A DNA stretch of 64,000 bases from Cellulomonas sp. Root485 (lineage in GTDB: Bacteria > Actinomycetota > Actinomycetes > Actinomycetales > Cellulomonadaceae): contig NZ_LMFC01000002.1 of NCBI RefSeq assembly GCF_001426705.1, forward strand, positions 600,559-664,558. The letters are read 5' to 3'. Of the stretch, positions 1 to 11,398 are shown piece by piece (the first letter of the stretch is position 1; every line of letters begins with the position of its first letter). The translations under genes were made by a program, and so were the position numbers. The notes beneath the pieces are model-generated. The model made no database searches. It saw only the letters and a program-made list of their open reading frames with translations, and was not told where the DNA came from.

Positions 1-336
1 ACGGCGTCGGCGTGGAAGGTGTCCGCGGGTGCTGCGGCGCGCGTGCCGGTCGCGCGGGTGACCAACCTGGTGCGCACGCTGCAGGGGCTCAAGGCGGCGG
101 GCGTGTTCGTCGTCGGGCTGGACGGCGGCGGCGACGTGTCGATCACCGACCTGCCGTACGCGACCGACCCGCTGGTGCTGGTCGTCGGCTCCGAGGGCAA
201 GGGCCTGTCACGACTGGTCCGCGAGCAGTGCGACGCCATCGCGTCGATCCCGATCGCGTCGGCCGTCGAGTCGCTCAACGCCGGTGTCGCCGCGGGCATC
301 GCGCTCTTCGAGGTCGCCCGGCAGCGCAGCAGCTAG
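1..336 (+). CDS. rlmB: SpoU/TrmH-family RNA 2'-O-methyltransferase, 3' part (RlmB-like)
   Basis: This is the C-terminal 111 residues of a SPOUT-class methyltransferase that uses SAM to methylate a ribose in 23S rRNA. The frame is open from base 1, so the start lies outside the window. The visible part holds the knotted SAM-binding region: '[18 protein letters not shown]' followed by '[17 protein letters not shown]', the typical SpoU motifs 2 and 3. The upstream '[22 protein letters not shown]' region matches the RlmB subfamily better than TrmH, but the subfamily is a judgement without the N-terminus. The TAG stop (334-336) overlaps the stop of the convergent DUF4032 gene by two bases. Confidence 0.85.
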   Translation, partial: TASAWKVSAGAAARVPVARVTNLVRTLQGLKAAGVFVVGLDGGGDVSITDLPYATDPLVLVVGSEGKGLSRLVREQCDAIASIPIASAVESLNAGVAAGIALFEVARQRSS

Positions 337-1619
337 CCGATGATCTGGTCCGGGTCGATGGCCGGGAACATGTCGGTGTCCGGGATCTCGCCGGCCTGCA
401 CGCCGAGGATCGCCTGCTCGTCGGGGCGCGTCGGCAGGATGTTCTTCACGTAGCTCTTCGCGGCCTGCTTCATGGGCACGTCACGGCCCTGCTGCTCGGA
501 CAGGTACCAGCGGTGGTCGAGCAGCTCGTGGTAGATCTGCGCGGGCTCGAGCTTGCCGCGCAGGTCCCGGGGGACGCTGCGGACGGCGGGCTCGAAGATC
601 TCGGTGAGCCAGTCGTGCGCGACGAACGACTCGTCCTCGCGTTGCCGGTCGGTGGCGGCACGGAACTCGTCGAGGTCGTTGAGCAGGCGGCGGGCCTGGT
701 TCTCCTGCACGTCCAGGCCGGTGAGGCGCATGAGCCGACGGGAGTGGTGCCCGGCGTCGACGACCTTCGGCTGGATCCGGACGCTGGTGCCGTCGACGTC
801 CGTGGTGATGTCGAGCTCGCCGACGTCGAAGCCGAGGTCGTTGAGGCGGTCGATGCGGGCCTGCACGCGCCAGCGGTCCCCGAAGGTGAACGACTCGGAC
901 TCCGTCAGCGCACGCCACAGCTCGCCGTACCGCTCCGCGAGGGCGTCCCCGATGGCGACGGCGTCGACGTCCTCCTCGAGGAACTCGCCGGCCTGCAGGT
1001 CCATGAGCTCGCCGATGATGTTGACGCGGGCGACCTCGAGGTCGTAACCGCGCTGACCGTCGGACAGCCGGTCGTGCAGGTCGCCGGTCTCGGCGTCGAC
1101 CAGGTACGCGGCGAACGTCTCGGCGTCCCGGCGGAACAGGGTGTTGGACAGGGACACGTCACCCCAGTAGAAGCCGACCAGGTGCAGCCGGACCAGGAGC
1201 ACCGCGAGCGCGTCGATGAGGCGGGTCGCGGTGTCGGGGCGCAGGGACTGGCTGAACAGCGCGCGGTACGGGAGCGAGAACTGCAGGTGCTGGGTGATCA
1301 GCACCGCCTCGAGCGGCTCGCCGTCAGGGTCGCGCCGGCCGGTGATCACGCCGACCGGCTCCACGCTCGGCACGTCGAGCCGGCGCAGCTGGCGCAGGAG
1401 CTCGTACTCCCGGTACGCCACCGTCTCGCCGATCTCCTTGACGGCGATGACGCGGCCGGACATCTTCGCGAACCGCACGATGTGCCGGGAGATGCCGCGG
1501 GGGAGGGCGGCGAGCGTCTCGGCCGGCCACTCCTCCAACGGGATGTGCCAGGGCAGGTCGAGCAGTGCAGGGTCGGGCGAGGCCGCGGTGATCTGCAGGC
1601 GCTGCGGCGTCGGGCTCAT
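333..1619 (-). CDS. DUF4032 domain protein with kinase-like core
   Basis: A 428-residue protein of the actinobacterial DUF4032 family, function unknown. I chose ATG 1619 because GAGAGG lies 9 bases upstream; an in-frame extension to 1688 would run into the terminator of the neighbouring gene. The middle contains '[18 protein letters not shown]', which has the H..G..W.D....N spacing of a small-molecule or lipopolysaccharide-kinase-like catalytic loop. A basic [17 protein letters not shown] stretch before it could be the nucleotide-binding lysine region. Kinase-like activity is therefore an inference. There is no signal peptide or membrane segment, so it is probably cytoplasmic. It is transcribed in the same direction as the ABC ATPase upstream, but a strong terminator separates them. 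Confidence 0.8.
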   Translation of the reverse strand: MSPTPQRLQITAASPDPALLDLPWHIPLEEWPAETLAALPRGISRHIVRFAKMSGRVIAVKEIGETVAYREYELLRQLRRLDVPSVEPVGVITGRRDPDGEPLEAVLITQHLQFSLPYRALFSQSLRPDTATRLIDALAVLLVRLHLVGFYWGDVSLSNTLFRRDAETFAAYLVDAETGDLHDRLSDGQRGYDLEVARVNIIGELMDLQAGEFLEEDVDAVAIGDALAERYGELWRALTESESFTFGDRWRVQARIDRLNDLGFDVGELDITTDVDGTSVRIQPKVVDAGHHSRRLMRLTGLDVQENQARRLLNDLDEFRAATDRQREDESFVAHDWLTEIFEPAVRSVPRDLRGKLEPAQIYHELLDHRWYLSEQQGRDVPMKQAAKSYVKNILPTRPDEQAILGVQAGEIPDTDMFPAIDPDQIIG

Positions 1620-1692
1620 GGGTTCGATCCTCTCAGAGAACGCCCACAGGGCAGCCTGACGAAAGCGACAACGGGCCGCCGGAAACACGAGC

Positions 1693-1724
1693 AGGGCGGT
1701 CCCGGCCGAAGCCGGAACCGCCCT
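1693..1724 (-). terminator. Intrinsic terminator after the ABC ATPase gene
   Basis: A 14-bp stem (AGGGCGGT-CCCGGC paired with GCCGGAACCGCCCT, one G-U pair) closes on a CGAA tetraloop. Reading leftward it follows the stop of the ATPase gene at 1742 and is followed by a short T-containing tract (GTGTTTCC). Confidence 0.8.
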
Positions 1725-1741
1725 GTCGGGTGGTGCGAAGG

Positions 1742-2869
<1,128 letters not shown>

Positions 2870-2998
2870 GGCTGATCAATCCCTTCACCGGCAGGTACGT
2901 GCCGGACGATCCGTAGTGAAGAGTGTCAAGAGTGTCCTCGATGACACGGGCCCCTGAAGGAGGGATCCTTCGGTGGCCCGCGGTCATCATGCCATACC

Positions 2999-3017
2999 GG
3001 TGTGGAACGTCCACACC
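2999..3017. promoter_or_regulatory. Inverted repeat upstream of the sugar-ABC ATPase gene
   Basis: GGTGTGGA-ACG-TCCACACC is a perfect 8+3+8 palindrome 130 bases upstream of the ATPase start. On the minus strand TATGGC (2992-2997) just downstream could be the -10 box, so the palindrome would sit in the promoter. A sugar-responsive repressor site is plausible but not proven. Confidence 0.4.
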
Positions 3018-3047
3018 CGGGTGTGACGAAGGACACTGACCCCGCTG

Positions 3048-4535
3048 TCACCCCACCAGGACCCCGGACCCGTCCCGGAACCTCACCAGGAGCCGCCCGG
3101 CGTACTCGCTGACCTGGTCGACACCGCCCGGGTCGCGGGCCAGGTGCCGGGCGACGTCGGCCACGCTGGCGAGCCGTCCGTCGGCCCGGTCGAACCCGCG
3201 CAGGGTGCGGTCGGCGGTGACGACGACGACGAGCGAGCCGTCGGTGCCCACGTACACCGGGGGTGCGCCGACGTGCGCGACCCAGCGGGCCACGCCCGAC
3301 CGGGCGTCGAGGGCGCGGACCTCGTGACCCTGCGCGACGTGCACGACGCCGTCGACGAGCAGGGCCTCGCCGGTCGTGCCGGTGAGGCGCCAGAGCTCCT
3401 CCCCGGACGTGGCGTCACGACCGACCAGGGAGGCTTCGCCGGCGGCCTCGCTGTCCGAGAGCAGCACCACGTCGGGCGCGCTGCCGTCGTCGACCGCGAG
3501 CCGGGCCGGCCGCTCGCCCACCGCGGTGCGCGTGCCGTCGCGGGTGACGAGGATGCCCGCGGGGACCGCGAAGGCCCGCCACGGTGTCCACACCAGCGTG
3601 CCCGCGCGGGCCAGCTCCGCCCAGCCGTCGGACTCGACCGTCACGTCGCCGCGCGGCTCCCCGTCGGCACCGAACAGCCAGGCGTGCCCGCTGTCGGTCA
3701 GGAGCACCCGGTCCTCGTCGCTGGTCAGGTCGGCCCGGGAGCGGATCACGCGGTCACCGAGGCGCACCGCGTGGACCTCGGGCACCAGCGGGGTCCGTCC
3801 TTGCCACCGCACCTCGCCGGTGGCGGGGTCGGTCGCGGTGAGGGTCCAGCGCACGGCACCTGCGGCGTCCCGGTGCGGGGTTGCGACGACCAGGTGCGAC
3901 CCCGTCGCCGACCACAGCGACCCGGCTGCCAGGCTGATGGTCGCCAGGCTCGCGCCGGTCGCCGGGTCGAGCACGAGCAACGGGGTGACGGCGCCTCCGG
4001 TGGCCACGGGCGAGACCTCCGCCGCGCAGACAGCCAGGGGGCCGTCGGCGGAGGTCGTCGTGGTGCAGCGCACCCAGACGGCGGGGAACTCGGAGCGTCC
4101 GCCCGGCGGCAGCGCGTCGTCGAGCGAGTACGGCACGGACCACAGGACGTCGCCGGTGTCCGGGTCGGTGCCGCGCAGGTCGACCCCGCCGAGGTGGTAC
4201 CGCGCGCCGATGGCCCAGCGCCCGGTGGCGTCGTCGGCGACGAGCGAACCCGCGCTCGGCGCCCACGGTCGCAGCGCGCCCGGCGGGTCGTGCAGCGGGC
4301 TGAGCACGCCGGGCACGTCGGCCAGGTACTCCAGGCGCTCGCGCTCGCGGGCGTCCAGCACCGTCTGCACGCCGACGAGCGCGAGCACCAGGGCGGCGCC
4401 CGCACCGGCCAGCCAGGCGGCGTGCCGTCGTACCCACGTGGGCGCCCGGCCCGTGCCCGCGTCCTGCGGCCCGATGAGGCCTTCGTCGTCCAGCTCGACG
4501 GGGGCGAGGTGCGCGTGCGTGACCGTGGAGGCCAT
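3048..4535 (-). CDS. Membrane-anchored PQQ-like beta-propeller protein (second of pair)
   Basis: A 495-residue protein with a short cytoplasmic N-terminus, one membrane segment (about residues 40-60, preceded by 'TWVRRHAAW') and a large extracellular domain. The domain repeats W-G/T-D-x-x-T-G-x-x-x-W elements such as 'GTDPDTGDVLWSVPYSL', 'ATDPATGEVRWQGRTPL' and 'ALDARSGVARWVAHVG', the signature of PQQ-type eight-bladed propellers. No quinone or metal ligands are recognisable, so it is more likely a binding or scaffold protein than a dehydrogenase. ATG 4535 starts two bases after the TGA of the upstream paralogue, so the two are one operon. Specific function unknown. Confidence 0.75.
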   Translation of the reverse strand: MASTVTHAHLAPVELDDEGLIGPQDAGTGRAPTWVRRHAAWLAGAGAALVLALVGVQTVLDARERERLEYLADVPGVLSPLHDPPGALRPWAPSAGSLVADDATGRWAIGARYHLGGVDLRGTDPDTGDVLWSVPYSLDDALPPGGRSEFPAVWVRCTTTTSADGPLAVCAAEVSPVATGGAVTPLLVLDPATGASLATISLAAGSLWSATGSHLVVATPHRDAAGAVRWTLTATDPATGEVRWQGRTPLVPEVHAVRLGDRVIRSRADLTSDEDRVLLTDSGHAWLFGADGEPRGDVTVESDGWAELARAGTLVWTPWRAFAVPAGILVTRDGTRTAVGERPARLAVDDGSAPDVVLLSDSEAAGEASLVGRDATSGEELWRLTGTTGEALLVDGVVHVAQGHEVRALDARSGVARWVAHVGAPPVYVGTDGSLVVVVTADRTLRGFDRADGRLASVADVARHLARDPGGVDQVSEYAGRLLVRFRDGSGVLVG

Positions 4536-4537
4536 GG

Positions 4538-6061
4538 TCAGCCCAGGACCGCCACGGCGCCGGTGTCCATCCACACGTACAGCCGGGGGTCGTGCCAGCC
4601 CGACTGGAAGCCCTGCACGAACACCGCCGACCGGTCCCCGGCGACCTCCTGCGCGAGGTCCGCGGTCCACGCCAGCGCGCCGTCGCTCAGCGTGTACGCC
4701 TCGAGGGTCACGCCGGGGCCGGGCAGCAGCAGGTAGCGGCCGTCGGTCGACAGCTGCTGGGGCATGTGGTCGATCTCGGTGGTCCACAGGACGTCACCCG
4801 TGGTGGCGTCCACCGCGAGCAGGGTCTCCGTCGTCGCGACGTACACGGTCCCGTCCAGCAGGAGGCCGGTCACGATGGTGCCCGCGACGTGCCACAGCAC
4901 CGCGCCCGTCGCCGCCGAGCGACCGGAGAGGCCGTCGGCGCCCCCGGGGGCCTGCCCCACCGTGAAGAGGACGTCGGGCGCGGACCCGTCGTCGACCGCG
5001 AGCCAGCCGGCGGTCTCGTCGATGGGGACCCGGGTGCCGTCGGCGAGCAGCAGCGTCCCGCTGTAGGCGGACGACGTCCACGTGCTCTCGATGAAGACGC
5101 CCGACCGGGCCCGCTCGAGCCAGGAGCTGTCGTCGAGCTGGACGTCGAGCCCGGGTTCGCCGGCCGCCGAGAGGACCCAGGCGTGCGCGTCGACGGTGAG
5201 GACGAGGTCGTCGTCGAACGCCTGGAGCGACGCCGTACCGCTGGGCTCCTCGTCACGTGCGGCCACGGTCCGGGGAGTCGTCCACGTCCAGCGCGCAGCG
5301 CCGCTGACGATGTCGGTCGCGCCGACCTCCCACCGGCCCGTGGCGTCCGGCACGGGCTGCGCGACGACGAGGCTGTCGTCGACGAACGCCAGCCCCCAGC
5401 CGCCCTCGACCTCGCGGTCCGCCAGCAGCCGGCCGTCGGCCGGGTCGATCACCCAGACGGACGACGGCGGGATGCCTCTGACCTCCTCGCCGAACTGCTG
5501 GGAGACGCACGCGGCCACCTGCGACTCCCCGTGGGGGACGGCGCTGCAGGAGATCCACAGCTCCGGTGACGCGCTCGTCGGGGTCGGCTGTGGGGTGGGC
5601 AGGTCCACCGGGGTGCGCCACGCGACCGCGCCCGTGCCGGGGTCGAGACCGACGATCACGGGGTTGCCCGACGCGTCCTGCACGCCCCCGACGAGCCGGT
5701 CGTCCACCACCGCGCCGGACTGGAGCACGGGTGCGAGCTCCGGCCCGGCCCGCCAGAGCACCCCGATCGACGCGTCCACCGGCGGCACGATCCCCGGGAT
5801 GGCGGCCAGCGCGGCCACCCGGGCGTCCTCGCGATGGTCGAGGACGAGCTGGGTGACGGCGAGCGAGCCGATGACGAGCGCGACCGACGCGACGAGCCAG
5901 GGAGCGTGCCGGCGCACCCAGGTCCGTGCCGCGAGGACGTCGTCGGACACGTCCTCGACCTCGAGCAACGGCTCCGGCACGCGCGGGCCCGGGCGGGAGC
6001 GGCCCTGTTCGAGCTCGTCCACAGCCTCGACGAGCTCGACCTCGCGCATGCGGCCGGGCAT
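4538..6061 (-). CDS. Membrane-anchored PQQ-like beta-propeller protein (first of pair)
   Basis: A 507-residue paralogue of the gene downstream, with the same 'TWVRRHAPW' motif before a membrane segment at about residues 53-74. The extracellular part carries propeller elements such as 'GLDPGTGAVAWRTPVDL', 'VIDPADGRLLADREV' and 'AVDATTGDVLWTTEI'. I start at ATG 6061 because TAGCGT lies exactly 7 bases upstream on the minus strand, which fits a leaderless transcript; ATG 6049 is the alternative. The N-terminal about 50 residues are acidic and unlike those of the paralogue. No catalytic residues are recognisable. Confidence 0.75.
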   Translation of the reverse strand: MPGRMREVELVEAVDELEQGRSRPGPRVPEPLLEVEDVSDDVLAARTWVRRHAPWLVASVALVIGSLAVTQLVLDHREDARVAALAAIPGIVPPVDASIGVLWRAGPELAPVLQSGAVVDDRLVGGVQDASGNPVIVGLDPGTGAVAWRTPVDLPTPQPTPTSASPELWISCSAVPHGESQVAACVSQQFGEEVRGIPPSSVWVIDPADGRLLADREVEGGWGLAFVDDSLVVAQPVPDATGRWEVGATDIVSGAARWTWTTPRTVAARDEEPSGTASLQAFDDDLVLTVDAHAWVLSAAGEPGLDVQLDDSSWLERARSGVFIESTWTSSAYSGTLLLADGTRVPIDETAGWLAVDDGSAPDVLFTVGQAPGGADGLSGRSAATGAVLWHVAGTIVTGLLLDGTVYVATTETLLAVDATTGDVLWTTEIDHMPQQLSTDGRYLLLPGPGVTLEAYTLSDGALAWTADLAQEVAGDRSAVFVQGFQSGWHDPRLYVWMDTGAVAVLG

Positions 6062-6068
6062 GAGGCGC

Positions 6069-6074
6069 ACGCTA
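6069..6074 (-). promoter_or_regulatory. -10 box of beta-propeller operon
   Basis: TAGCGT on the minus strand, 7 bases before ATG 6061, placing transcription start at or next to the start codon. Confidence 0.45.
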
Positions 6075-6116
6075 CGCCTCGGTCCCAGCACCGACCAGCA
6101 GAGGGCGGGTGAGGTC

Positions 6117-6882
6117 CTACAGCCCGTCGGCGAGGGTCGCGAGCGCTGCCACGAGCTCGTCGGGGCCGTCCACCCGGTACCGCGCGGCCGTCGTCCCGTG
6201 GCCCACCTTGACGGTCACGTCGTCGTCGCGGAGCGCCTCGAAGGCGTGCTCGTCGGTGACGTCGTCGCCCGCGTACAGGACCACGGGTGCGCCGAGCTCG
6301 TCGCGCAGCGCCGTGAGCGCCTCGCCCTTGCTCGCCCGCAGGACCGAGATCTCGACGACGTCCTTGCCGTGCAGGACGCCGGAGCCGAGCCGTTCCCCGA
6401 GGGCGATCGCCTCCTGCTCGGCGGGTTCGGCGACGGCCGGCTCGGCGAGGCGGGTGTGCACGACGACAGCGGTCGGCTTGGTCTCCACCCACACGCCGTC
6501 CCTGCCGCGCGCGATCCGTGCCGCCTCCGCGCCGAGCGACGCCAGGCGGTCGGCCTGCTCGTCGGTCAGCTGGACGACGTCACGGTCGAGCCCGAACGTG
6601 GTCACGCGTGCCCGCTCGGCCCCGTGGCTGCCGATGAGGAACGTGCCCGCGGGCACGTGGGCGAGGACGTGCAGGTCGTGCATGGCCCGGCCGGACACCA
6701 GCGCGAGCGCGACCCCCGACGTCCCGGCGAGCCGGGCGAGCACCTCGACGCCCGCCGGGAGGATGCGTGACGCGGACGGGTCGTCCTGCAGCGGGGCGAG
6801 GGTGCCGTCGAAGTCGAGGGCCACCAGGAGCGGGCGGCGGGCCGGGTCGTCCGCGAGCGCGGTCAGGGCCGTGCGCAGCGCG

Positions 6883-6890
<8 letters not shown>
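6117..6890 (-). CDS. otsB: Trehalose-6-phosphate phosphatase OtsB
   Basis: A 257-residue HAD-superfamily phosphatase that removes phosphate from trehalose-6-phosphate, the second step of the OtsAB trehalose pathway. HAD motif I is DFDGTL (residues 26-31, nucleophile Asp26), motif II is near '[10 protein letters not shown]', and the metal-binding motif IV is '[15 protein letters not shown]'. It starts with GTG 6890, inside the last codons of otsA; the two genes overlap by 8 bases (GTGACTGA), so translation is probably coupled. Length is usual for the family, with no extra domain. Confidence 0.93.
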
Positions 6891-8331
<1,441 letters not shown>

Positions 8332-8414
8332 GACATCAACTCCTCGGGTCGTGACCGACCCTATCCGTGCAGGTCGAACCGCGCGTTGCCCAGCAGTCTG
8401 CGCGGGGCGGCGGA

Positions 8415-8420
8415 TACGGT
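8415..8420 (+). promoter_or_regulatory. -10 box of the Ser/Thr kinase gene
   Basis: TACGGT ends 6 bases before ATG 8427, so the transcript probably begins at the start codon. It decides this ATG over an upstream in-frame start at 8367. Confidence 0.5.
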
Positions 8421-8426
8421 GCCTGG

Positions 8427-10133
8427 ATGGAACGGATCGGGCTGGAGCCGGGCTCGGAGATCGGGGGCTACACCGTCGTCGCCCCGCTCGGCTCGGGCGG
8501 CATGGGGACCGTGTACCGCGCCGTGGACGGTGGCGGCGACGCCGTCGCGCTCAAGCTGCTGCACCCGCACGTCGGGTCCGACGCGGTGACGCGGGACCGG
8601 CTGCGCCGCGAGGTGCACGCCCTGCAGAAGCTCAAGCACCCGGGAGTCGCCGCGGTGCTGGACGCCGAGGCCGACTCGACGGAGGCGTTCCTGGTCACCG
8701 AGCTGGTGGCGGGCGACAACCTCGAGGAGCACGTGCGCGAGCGCGGCACGCTCGACGCGGAGGAGCTGCTCGACCTGGCCGAGGGGCTGCGCGACACGCT
8801 CGTCGCGGTGCACGGCGCCGGCGTGGTGCACCGTGACCTCAAGCCGTCGAACGTCATCATCGGCGACGACGGCCCCGTGCTCATCGACTTCGGGCTCGCG
8901 CAGGCCGCCGACGACTCCAAGCTGACCTCCGACGGACTGGTCCTGGGCACCCCCGGGTACCTGGCGCCCGAGCTGCTGGACGGCGAGGAGCCGGACGACG
9001 CGTCCGACTTCTGGGGCTGGGCGGCGGTCCTGGTGTTCGCCGCCACGGGCCGGCCCCCGTTCGGCTCCCGCCCGCTGGAGGCGGTGCTCGCGCGCGCCCG
9101 CTCGGGCGACGTGGACCTCGACGGCCTCGGGCCGTTGACGGCGACGGCGCTGCGTGGCGCGCTCGCCCCCGACGCGGCGGACCGCACCGCCCCGGACGAC
9201 GTGGTCGCCGCGCTCACGCTGGTGGTCGCGGAGGGGGAGCCGGTCGCCGACGAGACCGAGACCACCGTGCTGACCGCCGACGACGTGGTCGGGACCACGG
9301 TGCTGGGCCCCGAGCCCGCGACCGTGGCGGTCGCGCCGGTGGTTGCAGCCGCGGCCGTCGCGCCGGTCGCGGCAGCCAACGACGGGCAGACGCGGGCGTT
9401 CGACCCGACCGCGGTCGACGAGCCGGAGGACGAGGAGTGGGAGGACGACCCCGAGGGGGTCGACTGGATCGAGGAGGACCTCGACGCGTCCGAGGAACCG
9501 GAGCCCGAGGGATCCGGCTACGAGCGCCCACCGGCGCTGCGGCGCTGGGGCACCCTGCTCGCGGCCGCTCTGCTGCTGGGCTCGGCCGGCGCGCTGTACC
9601 CGGGGATCGCCCTCGTCGTGTTCGTGCTCGTGGTGGTGGTCGTGCGGACGATCGGCTCCACCGTCGAGGCCATGTACGGGCGGCGGGAGCGGGCCGGCGT
9701 CCGACGCTCGGACCGGCCGATCGCCGTCGCGACCGCGCCGTGGCACCTGCTGCGCTCGGTGGTCGGGCTGCTGCCGTCGCTCGTCGTCGCCACCAGCATC
9801 GTCGTCATCGTGCTCGGGGTGTCCTGGTGGCTCATCGGCAACGACCACTGGACCGTGGGAGGTTCACCGTCCGGCCAGGAGCCGCAGGGACTGACGGCCA
9901 CGATCCTGGTCGGGGCGCTCGTGCTGATCGGCGCGGCCGTCGTCTGGTGGGGTCCGTTGTCCCTCATGACCCGCACCGGCGCCCGGCGCGTGCTCGCGGT
10001 CGTGGCCCCGGGGCCGCTCGGAGCGCTCGTCGCGACCGTCATCCTGCTGGCCGCGTCGGCCGTCTTCATCGTGCAGATCCTCACGGGCGCACCGATCACC
10101 TGGGCGCCGCTGCCCACCCCCGTGCTGCCCTAA
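8427..10133 (+). CDS. Serine/threonine protein kinase with polytopic C-terminal membrane domain
   Basis: A 568-residue Hanks-type kinase. The N-terminal catalytic domain (about 14-265) has the glycine loop GSGGMG (22-27), ATP lysine K43 in ALKLL, catalytic loop HRDLKPSN (135-142), DFG (154-156) and 'GTPGYLAPE' (174-182), so it looks active. An alanine/valine-rich then acidic linker follows ('[14 protein letters not shown]'). From about residue 372 there are several hydrophobic segments ('[18 protein letters not shown]', '[12 protein letters not shown]', and more to the end). PASTA repeats are absent, so it is not the cell-wall-sensing PknB. Signal and substrates are unknown. It is divergent from otsA. 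Confidence 0.88.
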   Translation: MERIGLEPGSEIGGYTVVAPLGSGGMGTVYRAVDGGGDAVALKLLHPHVGSDAVTRDRLRREVHALQKLKHPGVAAVLDAEADSTEAFLVTELVAGDNLEEHVRERGTLDAEELLDLAEGLRDTLVAVHGAGVVHRDLKPSNVIIGDDGPVLIDFGLAQAADDSKLTSDGLVLGTPGYLAPELLDGEEPDDASDFWGWAAVLVFAATGRPPFGSRPLEAVLARARSGDVDLDGLGPLTATALRGALAPDAADRTAPDDVVAALTLVVAEGEPVADETETTVLTADDVVGTTVLGPEPATVAVAPVVAAAAVAPVAAANDGQTRAFDPTAVDEPEDEEWEDDPEGVDWIEEDLDASEEPEPEGSGYERPPALRRWGTLLAAALLLGSAGALYPGIALVVFVLVVVVVRTIGSTVEAMYGRRERAGVRRSDRPIAVATAPWHLLRSVVGLLPSLVVATSIVVIVLGVSWWLIGNDHWTVGGSPSGQEPQGLTATILVGALVLIGAAVVWWGPLSLMTRTGARRVLAVVAPGPLGALVATVILLAASAVFIVQILTGAPITWAPLPTPVLP

Positions 10134-10238
10134 CCGATTTGGACGGACGGTTTCCCGTCTCGCGATGCGGGACCCGCCTGGCGTGTCGAGCACTCACCCT
10201 CTTGGGTGAAGGCTCGGTGACCGGGGGGAGGCGCACAC

Positions 10239-10409
10239 ATGTCCGCAGAAGCAGAGGCCGAGGTCGTCGCGGGACGGCGCAGCAACGGTGACGTCGTGCG
10301 TTTCGACCACCGCAACGGGGCGCTCGGGGTGTTCCGCGGCGACGTGATCGTGGCGTACTTCCGTCCCGACGAGGGCTACGAGTACTTCCTGCGCGAGATC
10401 GCCAAGTGA
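10239..10409 (+). CDS. Small coupled protein of unknown function (56 residues)
   Basis: An open frame of 56 codons plus stop: 'MSAEAEAEVVAGRRSNGDVV', then a basic-aromatic C-terminal half containing 'RFDHRNGALGVF', 'VIVAYFRPDEGYEY' and 'FLREIAK'. GGGGGGAG lies 8 bases before the ATG. Its TGA overlaps the GTG of the next gene (GTGA), so the two are translationally coupled. The 'RFDHRNGALGVF...AYFRPDEGYEYF' stretch reminds me of the C-terminal tails of some bacterial polymorphic toxins, but I cannot confirm a family. A small toxin, antitoxin or regulator is possible. Confidence 0.6.
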   Translation: MSAEAEAEVVAGRRSNGDVVRFDHRNGALGVFRGDVIVAYFRPDEGYEYFLREIAK

Positions 10410-10822
10410 CCGCCTTCGAGGAGGCGTTCACCGCGGTGGTCCGCGCTCGCGGCGTGTGGCGCGACGACACCCCCGCGGACCTGCTCGACCGCTGGGCGAG
10501 CTTCGTGGCCGAGTGCGAGCGCGGCTACCGGGGCGACGAGTTCGCGTACGGCAACGAGGCGATGGCCCGCACCACGATCGAGGCCGCGATGCGCGACCCG
10601 AGCCTCACGGGCTTCCCGGAGATGGCGGGGTTCCGGCGCCGGGTGATGACGATCGACGCGCGGTTCCAGCCGCTGCTCATGGAGCACGCGTTCCCGGGGA
10701 TCGACCCCGAGGAGTGGTGGCTGCGCGGGATCGTGCGCCGGGCCGGCGGGCGGCTGGCGCAGGACTGGAAGCGGTCGTTCGGGTTCGACGTCGAGGTCGT
10801 CCGACAGCCTCGCGTGACGTGA
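10406..10822 (+). CDS. Unknown protein coupled to the preceding small gene
   Basis: A 138-residue, probably all-helical soluble protein, starting at GTG 10406 within the stop of the gene before. It is rich in charged and aromatic residues ('RGVWRDDTPADLLDRWASF', 'YRGDEFAYGNEAMARTTIE', 'DPEEWWLRGIVRRAGGRL'). There is no signal peptide or membrane segment and I recognise no domain. The 1:1 coupling with a 56-residue basic/aromatic protein suggests that the two act together. Confidence 0.6.
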   Translation: MTAFEEAFTAVVRARGVWRDDTPADLLDRWASFVAECERGYRGDEFAYGNEAMARTTIEAAMRDPSLTGFPEMAGFRRRVMTIDARFQPLLMEHAFPGIDPEEWWLRGIVRRAGGRLAQDWKRSFGFDVEVVRQPRVT

Positions 10823-10838
10823 TCACAGCCGCGCGCTC

Positions 10839-10844
10839 TACGCT
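10839..10844 (+). promoter_or_regulatory. -10 box of the small membrane protein gene
   Basis: TACGCT ends 7 bases before ATG 10852 (leaderless arrangement). Confidence 0.45.
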
Positions 10845-10851
10845 GTGCCGC

Positions 10852-11349
10852 ATGATCGCGCGAGGAGGGCCGCACCGGGCCGTCCCGCGCCTGTCGCTGG
10901 CCGTCGCGGTCGCGTTCGCCGGGCTCGCCGCCGTCGTCGCCGCCCAGGGCCGGGTGCTGCTGCACGACTGTGTCAGCGCCGCCGGTGTCCTCGGCCCGCT
11001 CGGGTTGCGCCTGTCGGTGCTCCGCGACGCCGCGGACTGCCCGGAGGGCACGTACGGGCTGGGCTCGATGTCGCAGGGCGCCGTCGTCCTGCTCACCGTG
11101 GCTGCGCCGGTCGCCTCCCTGTACCTCCTGCTCACCGTGTGCGGCGTCGGTCTGTCGGCCCTGCTCGTCCGGGCCGCGCGACAGGTGCGGCTGCTCGTCG
11201 GCCGGGCTCTGCGCGGCGCCTGGCGTGCCGCCCGCCCGCTGCCGGTGCCGAGCCGCCCGAGCCTCCAGCCGGGCCCGGTCGTCGCCACCTGGACGGAGCG
11301 GGTGCTGGTGGGCGGCATCGCGCGACGGGGTCCGCCGGTCGTGGCCTGA
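10852..11349 (+). CDS. Small membrane protein of unknown function
   Basis: A 165-residue protein with hydrophobic segments at about 14-32 and 75-106, an extracellular loop between them holding two cysteines (C40, C63), and a basic cytoplasmic tail with 'PVPSRPSLQPGPV'. No family is recognised with certainty. It lies 49 bases upstream of the DsbA-like gene in the same direction. The cysteine pair facing outside makes a thiol link to that protein plausible, but this is inference. The start is fixed by a -10 box 7 bases upstream. Confidence 0.65.
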   Translation: MIARGGPHRAVPRLSLAVAVAFAGLAAVVAAQGRVLLHDCVSAAGVLGPLGLRLSVLRDAADCPEGTYGLGSMSQGAVVLLTVAAPVASLYLLLTVCGVGLSALLVRAARQVRLLVGRALRGAWRAARPLPVPSRPSLQPGPVVATWTERVLVGGIARRGPPVVA

Positions 11350-11398
11350 CAGCCACCCCGACCCAGTCCGCTGCCCGACCCACGTACCAGGAGCACCC

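Noticed and set aside
8367..8426. Upstream in-frame start for the Ser/Thr kinase
   Set aside because: It would include the -10 box TACGGT and gives an N-terminus without kinase similarity; ATG 8427 fits better.
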